Position numbers and translations under genes: made by a program | Notes under the pieces: generated by a model | Told to the model about the DNA's origin: nothing | What the model saw: the letters and a program-made list of their open reading frames with translations, nothing else | Database searches by the model: none | Shown: piece after piece, positions 1 through 11,225 of the stretch | Position numbering within the stretch: the first letter of the stretch is position 1 | How the letters are laid out: each line of letters begins with the position of its first letter | Source: Cyanoderma ruficeps | Taxonomy: Eukaryota; Chordata; Aves; Passeriformes; Timaliidae | Assembly (NCBI GenBank): GCA_008694505.1 | Contig: VZDJ01000063.1 | Coordinates: 3,389,063-3,453,062, forward strand | Reading direction: 5' to 3' | Length of the DNA stretch: 64,000 bases

Positions 1-2376
1 AAAGCTTTTTGGGGAGAGAATTCCAGTGGAGCAGCTGCTTTCTTCACGGCACAGAAGCTGAACTAGCTCTGCTGGCTTCTGTGAGGCCAAGGGAATCAAG
101 AAGCTCGGGGCTGTTTTAGGGACTCATTGAAAGATGCCCTTCAGTGGTGGTGGAAATGTGTGTGCACATCTCTGAGAGGGTTTTTGGTTTCTGATTCAGG
201 GGCTAGAGGGGAATTTCAGACACCCAAGGCCAGGCCAGCAGCACTCAGCTCTCCCAGGTCTGCACTACAAACTGCAAACAATTACCCTCATGGTTTTGAA
301 GATCTTCCTGCAATATCCAGTCCCTGTGACAAGCAGGGGGATGGCAGCTCTGTCCCTGAATGTGACATTGCCCCTTCCCTCAACACCATTTGCCCCTCCC
401 CACCTCATCCTCATCCTCCCTCCCTCCTGAGCCTAACAGCCTCTTGCCTTTCCCAAAGTGATTTCAATATTTTTTCGGTTTTAATCTGTTCTTTTATAGG
501 TGTTGCCTGGCATTTCTCACTCCCCATTTCCAGCAGCTCCCTGAGGTGGCCACATTTTCATCTTAATTGCTCCAGGCTCCTGCCACAACCAAAGCAGGGA
601 CTTCAGAGGGGATGAGTTGTGCACTCTTGTGGTGCTCAGTTATTGGAGTAAAAAATAAAGCAGGTACAGACTTCTCTCTCCCGGGCATGAAGAGGTTTTC
701 AGCCGCTCTTAAAGCCAGTGAGGCTCTTGTTTGAGAGCTTTACTGGGGTAAGAAATAAAGTTCCTAAATCAGGGGTTTTCACCTCTTAACAGCAGCCTGG
801 GAAAAATGTCCTGTGCCTTTCTGCTGCCTTGGGGGACAGAAGAAATATCCCAGTGAGGAGACAGTGAAAAAACACCTGAACAAAGCGGGAGCAGCAGCGC
901 TTTAACAAAAAACATCCTGTAAATCACAGGCAGTGTGAGAGCAGAGCAGGGAGCAGATATCCGGGATGTGTTCCCAGAGCAGTATCAGGAGTTAACACCC
1001 TGAACTATCAGCTTGCTGTGTTAGGTCTCTGCTAATAGCTCAGATGCAACAACCTTTTGCTTTTCATGCCTGGCTGCTTCCAAAATAGTCTTTTTTTATT
1101 TTTTTTTTCCCTCCCTTGTATGTGCAGAATTAGAACATCAAAGCTTGGACTGACAGCCCTCTAAAAAATGTGACTGTGGTTATTCTTGGCTAGGTCTGGA
1201 GAGAAGAAATTATTCCATTAGCCAGTCCTGGTGATTAAACAGAGAATGCATCAGCCAGAGCACAGAGATGTTGAGGGCTCCTCTTCGTGCCCACAGGAAT
1301 ATTTATTGCACCATCTCATTCTCAGCCCTTTGTGATCCTCAGGATTTCAACCACGCCCTCCAAGGACGGGATTTCAGGATAAAAGGAGCCCTTGCCATTT
1401 ATTTTGGGCATCTGGGAGGCACCCAGGGAGTTCTTCCCACAGCACAGCCTGCAAGATGCCCAGAAATAATTTTTCCAGCAGGCTCTGAACACCACGGGGC
1501 ACAGAAAAAGGAACATTCTGTCCAGAGATGAGCAGGAGGGGAAGGAAGGGCTGTTTCAAGAGGCATTGTGGAGGTTTCAGTGGGCACTGATCTCTTTTAA
1601 AGAATAAACGGGGAAGACGAAGTGTTTGCCATTGAAATTCCAGCGAGCAGCTGCAGATCCCAGTTCGAGGGGAGGGAATGACAATTTACCTGTGAAGGTG
1701 TCCCTGAGCACATGGAACAGAGCAAATATTGTCACTTCATTATCAATTCCATTATCCTAATTGCTATAGAGTCAGGCTGAAACTTCTTTTTTCCCCCCCT
1801 GAAGTTGCATTAAAATAAAGTTTTAGAACAGGCAATAAAAGTCGGTATAAATGGACTCTTCTGCCTACAGCTTTATTGGAAATATGCAGATTTTCAACCC
1901 TGCTCCCCATGAAAACAACCCTCAGCCTTTCACAGTGGTTTTATGTCTTAATCTGCATCTTCTACTTTCCAAATAATTTCGAGACAACTTGGTCAAACAT
2001 GACAGAGGGGCAGGAGACAAACGCAACAAAATCCCCAGGGAATTCCCGTGGAAAGGTAAATTTAAGTCCAGACATGCATCAAGTGTCCTGACAGAAGGAG
2101 GATGACAGCTTCTCATTAGGAAATCAAAGCCCGGGGCTTTTCTGAGGACAAATTTCATCAGCTCTGTGATCTCTTGGGTGCTGAAGCCAATTAACCGTGA
2201 GGATTAATCCAGAGGAAGGCATGATTCAACTCTCCTGGTGTTTTCTGTCTTAAAGGTCAAAGGAAGGGGCATGAAACCTGTCCAGGAACCTTGGGGGGCA
2301 GTAAATAATTTTAAAAAATGAACTAAAAAGAGAAAAAAAGTTCTGCTGGAGCATCATTCATCACCATCTAAGCACG

Positions 2377-2399
2377 CTGTAATTACCCAACAATTACAG
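2377..2399. promoter_or_regulatory. Inverted repeat with paired homeodomain-like sites
   Basis: CTGTAATT and AATTACAG form a perfect 8-bp inverted repeat separated by 7 bp. Each arm holds a TAATT core of the kind bound by homeodomain proteins. The arrangement is visible directly; a regulatory role is inference and could be chance in AT-rich DNA. Confidence 0.25.
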
Positions 2400-3479
2400 T
2401 ACACAATGCATTTGTTTGAGCCTGTTTGAAACCGGCACAATTTATGTAACTGGAAATGCACCAAGCAAGTAGGAATAATTACACCATAAATATGATGTAG
2501 TTAAATATCTGGAGTTTAGAAGCACTTCATTAAGAAAAATATCCAAGGCTGTTATGCTGTCATGAAATTAACCTTCTATTCATAAGGATAAGTGGTATTT
2601 ACGTATTTGGAAACAAAATGGGATTTAATTCCACTGCCATTACATGCAGGAAAGGGGGAAGTTATGACAACCTCTATTGTAAAAAGTGACTTTATACCCT
2701 GCTTTAATCACTCACATCATCAAACCTACGGGAGCTGAAAAAGAGAAGAATTGGCCCTCTTATTTCCAGAGAGTTTTGGCATTTTTCAAGTCAGCTGAAG
2801 TTTCCATTTCCCCTGGGATTTTCCCGTTAAGGTTTAAACTGAGACCTCGATAATCTGAGTTTAGTGGAGCCAGAATTTCTGGAGCTGAGCTCTGGAGTTC
2901 TGGGCACACGGATTTTCCAGAATAAACTTTTCCATGGGAAACCTTTTGGTCACTGCATCAAGCACAGCCCAACAATGAAACACCCAGGGATGCACTTTGG
3001 GGAAACACCGCGAGCTGCCAGGTAAAAGAAATGCAACTCCAAAACTCCCAGGTTTTCATAGAAATTAAATTATATCTGCTACTTCAGCAGAGCAAAATCC
3101 TTTAGGTGGTGCAGCTGGGGTGGGCTCTGAGGTCTGAGAATCAACCTAAATTTATCCACGTTCCAATTAATTGCACTGACAAACAGAAATCACATGATTT
3201 CCTTCCGTTTATGACAGGAGGAGGCTCCTTTGCCAGAATAAGGCTGCCAACATTCCACGTGTGTGGCACACCCACCATTTATTTCCACCGTTGGAAAACC
3301 TTGGTTTAAATTTTATCAGTCAATTTTTAGCATTTTTAAGACACAAAAGGATATTTAAATCCAACTCACTCTCCTAACACGGACAAGTCTGTCTCTACAG
3401 GATTAAAGTGTTCAGTTGCCACATGAGTTTTTCTGAGATGCTGAAGATTTAATGAAGCAAATTTCCACTCAGCCTAAAC

Positions 3480-3480
3480 N

Positions 3481-3512
<32 letters not shown>
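3480..3512. repeat. Poly(A) run preceded by a single N
   Basis: One ambiguous base at 3480 is followed by about 32 A. The N sits exactly at the edge of the homopolymer, so its true length is uncertain. It could be a retrotransposon tail, but I recognise no element body beside it. Confidence 0.8.
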
Positions 3513-3514
<2 letters not shown>

Positions 3515-4089
3515 AAAAAAAAGTGGGAAAGTTGAGTTCAGAAGGAAGAAATAAGAAATAGAGAGGCAAGACCTGATAATCACAACTTTGCTCTTTGGCT
3601 CGATACAAAGGTTGTAATTCAATTTCAGAGTTCTGCTCCAGTGCCTCTCTTAGGGTGTTGGCAGAGGATCCCTCAGCTGAGTTAAAGGATTGTGTCAATC
3701 AGCAGGGCCCGTTTTATGGAGAGAGAAAGAAGCTCCTGCACGAGTGTCTGCACCGTGTTCCAATTTAATTGCTTATAATTTTAAGGTAGTGGGATGTGAA
3801 ACGCTAATTGGAAATTTTGGGTGCCTCCGTCTCAGAGTCGGGGAAGAATTTGTGTGCCCATCTGGATAATGGGAAAGGGATTTCGTTTTCTAGACCATTG
3901 GTTTATCATCATTAAGGACTCAAACACGGCGTTCTGTAAGTCAGCTTCAGGAATCTGCTTTTTCCCTTACGTTTACGCTGCCTCAAATCACCTCTGGAGC
4001 TTTGAATGGTAAAATTGGCTGGATTCAATTTAGTGAGATCTCCCTCTTTCTCTGCCAGGGCTCTTTATCTCATTTAGCTTCAGCAATCA

Positions 4090-4275
4090 AAGCTTTTTTG
4101 GGGTTGGTTGTGGGGGTTTTTGATTTGGGTTCTTTTTTGGGGGGGGTTGTTTGATTTTGTTTTGGTTTGGTTTTTTGGGGTGGGTTCGTTTTGTTTTGTT
4201 GGGGCATTTTGGGTTGTTTTTTTGTTTTGGTTTGTTTGTTTTAGGTATTTTGTGTGTTTTTTGGGTTTTATTTAA
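4090..4275. repeat. G/T-rich low-complexity tract
   Basis: About 185 bp of the plus strand consist almost wholly of T and G, with runs of three to eight G separated by T-rich spacers. A and C are rare. The strand asymmetry is strong. Open frames across it are low-complexity artefacts. Confidence 0.85.
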
Positions 4276-5276
4276 TAATCATTCTTTTTTCACTCTTCCT
4301 AAAAGCCAAGCCCCAAACCACGCTGATTCTGAATAGTAGCAAAGCCTTGATGTCCCCGTTTGTACAAATACACCCCCTTGCCAAACAGAACCTCAGCAGT
4401 CAGAAATGAGCCTGGTGCTTTATTCCAGCCAAACAACAACAAATCCCATTCAGCGACCTGGAATTCCTTCCCCACCCAGTGCGAGCTCCATGGGCTGATT
4501 CTGAAATGTGAATTAAGAACCAAATTTTTCACATTTCTATCAGCTTTACCTCTCGTGCAGGACTGGGACAGTTTGGAGAAGAGTGACTGCCGTAGAAGAG
4601 GAAAGAGAGTGCCCTGGAGGATCAAACCTTTAGGAAAAACAGGAATAACATTAATGCTGATTTTGGAAGTTGCTGATTTATTTTTTTTTGTGCGGATGGA
4701 GGAAGCAATCAGGAAAAAGACTCAGTCTCATAGCGGCTTTTTCCTGGATGTTATTTCCTCATTCACCCTTCCAGGGAACACGTTGGTGAAAGAAACTCTT
4801 TGGAGTCACCTCAGCAGATTCCAAACCCGCTGCGGCTGTACCATCATCGCCTTAACTGGCCAAGGAATTCCAGTTCCACTTTTGACTAATCAAAATATGG
4901 ATATCATTGGAATGCCCAGAATATTCTAGAAAACATTGAGGCTTCTTTTCCGCCTTTCAGTTCCACCAGCGCCAGCCGAGGACGGTGATTTTGGTGTTGA
5001 TTGATACACGAGAAAACAGGGACCAGCAGAGGAGGGAAAACAACAACTGGGCTGAGTTACAGCCTGACACAAAAAATAGATGAATAATTCAACAATAACA
5101 TACACTATTGCCATAAAACTGCATCAAGAGCGTTGGTCTTCCAGTGAAGCATCTGCCCCAGCCTCAGGACAGATGGGGAAAATGTTGTATTTTCATGTAA
5201 GAGTGCAAAAAGAGGCATCATGTTTAATTTTCCAGGGCCTTGAACCCACATCTGCCACGCTGTCTGTGTGCTGCTC

Positions 5277-6215
5277 ATTGCGACACCTCGGCCAGTGAGA
5301 ACTATTTTAGATAAATACATAGGCGTGTGTAAAATAATGGTGTTAACAATAGTCAGAGAAATATATAAATATAAATATAAATATAAATATAAATATAAAT
5401 ATAAATATAAATATAAATATAAATATAAATATAGAAATAAAAGTAGAAATAACAGTAGAAATAACAGTAGAAATGTAGAAATATAAATGTAGAAAATAGA
5501 ATTATAAATATAAATATTAAAAATATATGTATATAAAATTATAAAAATATAAAAATAAATAGAGATAAATGGCTGCGTTTATTGCAATGTATCAGTTAAT
5601 GAGAACTATTTTATATAAATATATATGTGTATACGTAATAATGGTGCTAGCAACAGTCAGAGAAATACATAAATATAAAACCATAAATATATTTTATATA
5701 AATATATAAATATAAACATATGGAAATCAGTTACTGCCTATCAGCTGAGAGGTGCTTATTGCAACACATTGGTCAGCGAGAACCATTTTATATAAATATA
5801 TATGTGCATATATATTAATAGTGGTAATAGTCCTAGAAATATGTAAATAAAAATATATAAAAATACATATTTATAAATATAGAAATAAATGCCTATCAAG
5901 TAAGAGGTGCTTATTGCAACACATCGGTCAGCAAGAAATATGTTATATAAATATACAAGTGTATATATAATCATGGTGTTAATAGTCCTAGAAGTATATA
6001 AATATATATTAAAATATATCTATAAATATATAAATATAAAAAATACGTATAAATATATATATTAAAATACATTTACATAAAAGTTAATGACTGCCTATCA
6101 AGTGAGAGATACTTATTGCAACACATCGGTCAGTGAGAAATATTTTATATGAATGCATATATGTACATATAATCATGGTGTTAATAGTCCTAGAAATATA
6201 TAAATATATATTTAT
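5277..6215. repeat. AT-rich higher-order tandem array
   Basis: Five degenerate units can be aligned on a shared core that begins near 5277, 5581, 5758, 5913 and 6115. Each core has a TATTGCAACAC-like block, a GGTCAGYGAGAA-like block, a TTTATATAAATATA-like block, and a later block ending in AGTCCTAGAAATAT or AGTCAGAGAAATAT. Spacing varies (304, 177, 155 and 202 bp) because AT-rich spacers have expanded differently. The largest expansion is the hexamer array at 5362-5432. Confidence 0.85.
5362..5432. repeat. (ATAAAT)n microsatellite
   Basis: About 70 bp of near-perfect hexamer ATAAAT are followed by a degraded tail of AGTAGAAATAAC-type units to about 5520. It lies in the spacer of the larger AT-rich array and explains why the first unit is the longest. 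Confidence 0.95.
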
Positions 6216-6392
6216 TCCTGGGAATCAGCACGGGGTGGGAATTCCCCGTCTGCAGCAATGGATGTGTCCTGCTCTTTCCAAATGCTCCCAAACCAACCTG
6301 GCTGCCTGATCCTCCTGCCTCTCCTGCCTTCCTTTGGCAGCAGATTCCAGGGAATGAGCAGGAGGAGAAGGAGGAATTTGGCAGAGGATGCC

Positions 6393-6697
6393 TGTAGCCC
6401 TGGTTCTGTGCCTGAGGTGTTTTGGTTTTCTGAAATTCTTTTCCCAGGGAATTTTCTGTAAACAGGAAAAATGTTTTTGTAACTGTAACTTTGTTATTCA
6501 TTCCTTTCCCTAGGAGGGATTTCTTCCTGATGTCCCTCTGGTCTGACCAGTGTGAGTGAAGAGGTTTGTCTTTGTGTCACCAATCAAATTGGTCTGTGTA
6601 AAATAGTATAAAAGGGAGACACATCCCAAAAATAAAGGAGTCATTTTCAGCCTTCTGAATCTCGAAGTCTGTGTCATTGTGGTGTAAAGCAGTGTCA
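6393..6697 (+). mobile_element. Solo LTR, 305-bp family, copy 1
   Basis: This LTR starts TGTAGCCC and ends GTGTCA. It contains an inverted CCAAT pair at 6579-6593, a TATA box at 6607-6616 and an AATAAA signal at 6631-6636. The flanks are GATGCC on the left and GATGCT on the right, a 5-of-6 match for a 6-bp target-site duplication. No internal retroviral sequence is attached. A 6-bp duplication is typical of ERVK-type (class II) endogenous retroviruses; the exact family name needs a repeat library. Confidence 0.92.
6579..6636 (+). promoter_or_regulatory. LTR promoter: CCAAT palindrome, TATA box, poly(A) signal
   Basis: Within LTR copy 1, ACCAAT and ATTGGT face each other across 3 bp. A TATAAAAGGG box lies 13 bp downstream of this palindrome, and AATAAA follows 14 bp after the TATA box. 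The same order recurs in most of the other copies, so this is the core promoter and the polyadenylation signal of the family. Activity today is unknown. Confidence 0.75.
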
Positions 6698-8560
6698 GAT
6701 GCTCAGCTCTGCAGTCTGAGAGTGGCCATGAGGACACTGCCAGCCTCGCCACCAAAAGGTGAGGCTGAAACACTTCTCAATTCTTCTTCCTCCTCTAGTC
6801 AATAAGAAAATAAATGAAATTTTCGTTATTTTTTTCTCTTTGGGTAGAACTAGCTCGTCTCTGTCCTGGGGGATGCTGACACACTGATGGTGCAAATTCT
6901 GGCCTGGATTATTTTTTTTCTCCCCCTCATCTCCCTCAGGCAGCAGCCAGAAATTCCCCTCTCCATCAGAGACCTGCTGGTTTGCAGGAGGGAACCCAGA
7001 GCACACAGCAGCATTTCCCAGGCGTTTTTAGAGGCGCAGTGAGGATGACAACAGCTGCTTCCTCCTGCCCTGCTGAGCCCTTCTCCCACTTCTCCCATCT
7101 CCCTCCTCCCAGGAGCACAAGCAGCCACATCCTCACCTGCCCTTTAGCCACCACAGGCCTTGCAGGAATTGGCTGTTTGATTTCTTCCTGCAGGAGCCCC
7201 GTGAAAAGCTCAGATTGGCTTCCTGGAGAGGAGAGAACACCGGTCTATAAACACCAGCCTGGTGGAAATCAAATTTTCTCTGATGGTTCTTAAAACAGAG
7301 ATTTATGGGGTTTTTTTCCCGTAGCATTAGCTCCTGTTCAGGTTTATCTCCCCAGCTGGGCTTACAGCGCTGAGATGTGATTGCTGAACACCTCCCAGTG
7401 AGCACAGATCAGAACTCAGACATTTCCAGGCCTCCAAACCAATCTGTGCAAAGGCAGGGACGAGATGCTCTCACATTTACAACTGAGCTATTAAATCCTG
7501 CTCCTTGCTGTCTGCAGCTCCCCGGCCCCAGGCACACGCTCCTGCACTGCCAGGGCTACAAGGGAGAACACAAGCTCAAAAATTACTCTGAATGTCCTTA
7601 TATATTTTTTTTTACTCCCCAGCTATACTCAAGATTTCACAGGGGCCTCCTGGTTATTCTGATATTCATTTGTAACTTCCGAAATTAATCACGTTTGCAA
7701 ACCACCCTGGAAAATGCTATAATGAAAAAAAACCCAAACAACCAGGTATCATAAAATACATAAAAAACACAATCAGGGGGAACCCAGCTCATGATCCACC
7801 ACCTGGAATGATCCCTCAGGAATCTCAGACCCTACACCCACCCCAAAAAAAACCCCAAAATTCGGAGCAAATGTTCACCTTTAGCTCTCAGCTTGCAGTT
7901 AAATCGCTGAGCTCAGACTTGCAAGAAATTCTGTTCCAAGTTCTGCTCGTGACCTCGGGCGAGCCATTTAATTTTCCTCCGCCTTAAATGAAGGAGCAAC
8001 AGCTGCTTTTAACAGGAGGGATTGTGAGGGGGAACAAAAACCAAACTAAATCAGTTGCTACTTAGGCTGGGCTCAAATGTGCTGTTGGAAATGACAGTGG
8101 CACAACGGGATCCATCCCCAAACGCCTGAGGGGGGAAAAAAATGCCACACATTTAAATCAGGAAATGCTCACCAGAGCACTTGTTGAACAGCACAGAAGT
8201 TCCTGCTTGCAGGAAACCAATTTTAATTTCTTTTTGCATGTATAGGTAGTGAATAAAGAGGTAGGGGTGGAGGAAAAAAAACCCCAAAGAATGAGAGAGG
8301 GAGAATTCTCCTCAGAAGTTTTCAAACTTTGACTATAAAAATAGGAAATCCTCACAAGCATCATCCCAAAAATTCCAGGTTTTGCAGTCTTTGAGGCTGC
8401 TGCCCTGAGCCCTGCCGTGATAGGGGATAATAAAGCAATCAGCCTCCACACCGGGGGAGAGGCAGAGTTTTGTGATGATTGCACCTCTCTCCACCAAATT
8501 CCCTCTGATTCCTCCTTTTCTCCCACTACAAAATTAGCACGGGCCTGGAGCTAACACGGG
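6698..8560. other. Non-coding, no recognised element
   Basis: No gene or repeat is recognised between the first two solo LTRs. Open frames are short and overlap on both strands. A few short A/T runs occur, for example near 7600 and 7725. Confidence 0.55.
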
Positions 8561-8841
8561 TGTAGCCCTGGTTTGTGCCTGGGATGTTTTGGTTTGCTGA
8601 AATTCTTTTCCCAGAGAATTTTCTGTAAACAAGGAAAGTGTTTTTGCAATTGTACCTATATTTACATTCCTTTCCCTAGGAGGGACTTCTTGGCATCCCT
8701 CTGCTCTGACCAGTGTAATGAAAGAAGTTTATCTTTGTTTCACTGATCAAATTAGTCCGTGTAAAATAGTATATAAAAGAAACACATCCCAAAAATAATA
8801 AAAAGTCATTTTCAACCTTCTAATACCAAAGTCTTGTGTCA
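8561..8841 (+). mobile_element. Solo LTR, 305-bp family, copy 2 (shortened 3' end)
   Basis: It starts TGTAGCCC and ends GTGTCA, and is flanked on both sides by the perfect 6-bp duplication CACGGG. It is about 24 bp shorter than most copies; most of the loss, about 18 bp, is the segment between two GTCA motifs at the 3' end. Many substitutions suggest an older insertion. The TATA box and an AATAA stretch remain. Confidence 0.92.
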
Positions 8842-9914
8842 CACGGGCTCCAAACTTGTAATGTGCTCACGTGCCAATCCTGTACCACGAAGCCTGGGAA
8901 AGGCTGCAGGATGAGGATCTTTATCCAGGAAAGCTCCAAGATTAATGAGAGAGGCTTAATTAAAAAAACAAACAGTCCCCACCCAGCCATCCCCTGGGAA
9001 GTGTTGGGTAAGGGTGATTTTGGGTGCGGATGATTTTGTGATCCCTTTGATGCCACAGACGTGGTCTTAACTCAAAGCCTGGTATTAAAATGCCAGAGAA
9101 GCAAAATCCACAGGCTCAAATAGAGTTTGAAAACTGCACAGTAGTTTGGGACAATAAATTCCCAACCCACGGTGAGAAACATCGGATTTCATGCTCCATA
9201 TTGTCCCTAGGAGCGGGCAGAACATTCCCTATTCCTTTCCAGTACAATTTCCACACAGATTCTGGGGGGAAAAAAAATCTGCTGTATTTCCAGAGATGCT
9301 TTTAAAAGGTGCCTGGGAAAACCTGGCTTTTGTAAAGGATCCAGGTAACGGGTGGATAGTACACAAACCCATTTGCTAAACACCACTTGAAAAATCACAG
9401 GCAGCATAATTGACTTTTACAGCTCGGATAATGTAGGTCACTGCATTAGTGCAACAAGAAAATGAATGCATGTTGGAGTGAAAGACAGAAGGGAAGTAAT
9501 TACAAAATATAGATTAAATAACCATCAGATAACAGGCATAATAATAAGAACAACCAGGGTGAAGACAGAGGAGAAACAATTTGTTAAATGGATTGTAGCA
9601 GGGTTTTAAGGAGCTGCTGGGCTTGCACACCACGCTCTTCTTTTTCCTCCTTCCCTGCAAACTCAATAGAATAAAGTGTTTGTCCCCCTTTCGGAGCCGA
9701 TATCCTGCTCCTCGTGGTATCAGCTTACAGCTCGCTCAGCCCAGAGGGCTCTTAAATCAGAACCTGATTATTTCAGCACACAATTCTTAACTCTTGCAGG
9801 AACAGGAAGCTGTAAAGTCCCCAAGTAAGAGGGATCACCATTCAATCCCACACAGCTCCGAATTCTGGCAAAAAAAAAAGTCAAAGCTTGACGTTCTCAG
9901 TGCTTCTGCCTTTT
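8842..9914. other. Non-coding, no recognised element
   Basis: No gene or repeat is recognised. The sequence is mixed and apparently single-copy, and open frames are under 80 codons. Confidence 0.55.
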
Positions 9915-10168
9915 GGCCCAAAGACGTTTAGAAGAAACATAAGTAAAAAGTCCCGTTCTCCCCCTAAACCAATGAACAACCCCAAGACACCCAAAACAAA
10001 GTAAAAAAAAAATTTGGAATGTGACACTCTGCAAAGATGAAAGCCCAAAGACGTTTAGAAGAAACATAAGCAAAATGTCCTGCTCTCCCCCTAAACAAAT
10101 GAATGACCTCAAGACACCCAAAACAAAGTAAAAAAAATATTTGGAATGTGACACTATGCAAAGATGAA
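9915..10168. repeat. Two-copy tandem duplication, 127-bp unit
   Basis: The block beginning with AAGACGTTTAGAAG at 9921 recurs at 10048, a period of 127 bp. Both copies run through a short poly(A) stretch and end near GCAAAGATGAA. They differ by scattered substitutions. The minus-strand frames of about 85 codons simply read through the duplication. Confidence 0.92.
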
Positions 10169-10429
10169 TATATGATTTTTTTTCCCCCCTCTACAATATC
10201 AGTTGTAGTCCAGCCTTGCTTGCTGGTGCTCTGAGCTCCCCAGGAAGAGTTCCCTGTTCAGTGAGCCCGAAAGGAGCGTTTGGAGCTCCGTGTCTGCCGG
10301 CAGTTCGGGGCCATCACATCCCATCAGCGTCACACCCAGCGCTCCTGTGGGCAGCAAACCAGCCCAGGGGCTGAACCTCCCCGTGCTGGGAAGGGGCAGA
10401 GCAGTGAGTGACACCTGAGATGATCCCGG

Positions 10430-11225
10430 GTGAAGGGGACCAGGCAGGAGGGATCCGACATCTCTGCTGCTCGTTCTCCATCAGTGCCTTGTGCTTGGAG
10501 TGACACTGCCCTGCTCTCCTGGAGAAAAAGACTTCTGTTTATCCCAGCTCCTGCAAATCTGTCCTGGGCTGCACTGCAGGATGACACCAGCAGTTTGTGT
10601 TCCATCACCAGCTGTTAAACCACCTGGGGCCATGTTCTTTATCCCTTCCAGGACCCATCCTCCCTCCAGGGGAGATCTGCTGTCCATGGGCCATCCAGGC
10701 TCACTGCAGGGCTGAGACAATTCCATCATCCCATGGGAGAGGCTCCACCCAGGGGGAGGAGCCCAGCATTCCCACCTGGATCAAAGCTGGGATTCAGAAC
10801 AGCAGCACAGCCTGTCTGCACTGGATTCCCAGAGGGAGACCAGACCCATCCCAGCACCACTGGACCTTCAGAGGGAAACTCCACCCTTCTCCAGGATCAT
10901 TGCTCCACCAGAACCACATCTGTGACTGCAGGAGGGCTGGGCTGGGCTGACACCAACACCCTGAGCAACAACAGGGGGTCAGGCTGTGCTCTGACTCTGG
11001 CAGTGGTTTCTTTTTTTTTTGTTTTGGGGTTTGTACTACTATATTTTTATTGTCAATATTCCTAGTAAAGAACTGTTATTGCTATTCCCATATCTTTGCC
11101 TGAGAGCCCTTTAATTTCAAAATTATAATAATTCAGAGGGAGGTGGTTTGCATTCTCCATCCTAAGGGAGGCTCCAGCTTCCCCTGGCAGACACCTGTCT
11201 TTCCAAACCAAGACAAAATCCACTG
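10430..11225 (+). mobile_element. Probable LTR or ERV 3' end
   Basis: From about 10,970 the sequence has the form of an LTR end: a T-rich stretch, then CCTAGTAAAGAACTG, CCCATATCTTTGCCTGAGAG, an AATTATAATAATTC block, and CAGACACCTGTCTTTCC near 11,200. From memory this resembles a dispersed LTR common in songbird genomes. The GC-rich part upstream (10,430-10,970) may be part of the same element. I could not find target-site duplications, so both ends are approximate. Confidence 0.5.

Larger units (their letters stand above)
1..5276. other. Apparently single-copy non-coding DNA
   Basis: I see no gene here. Open frames are short (up to 189 codons), overlap one another on both strands and have no recognisable domain. 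The block contains a T-rich tract near 1089-1112, a small palindrome at 2377-2399, a poly(A) run at 3481-3512 and a G/T-rich stretch at 4090-4275, listed separately. The part from about 2290 to 2720 is AT-rich and of high complexity, unlike the repeats elsewhere. Confidence 0.6.
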
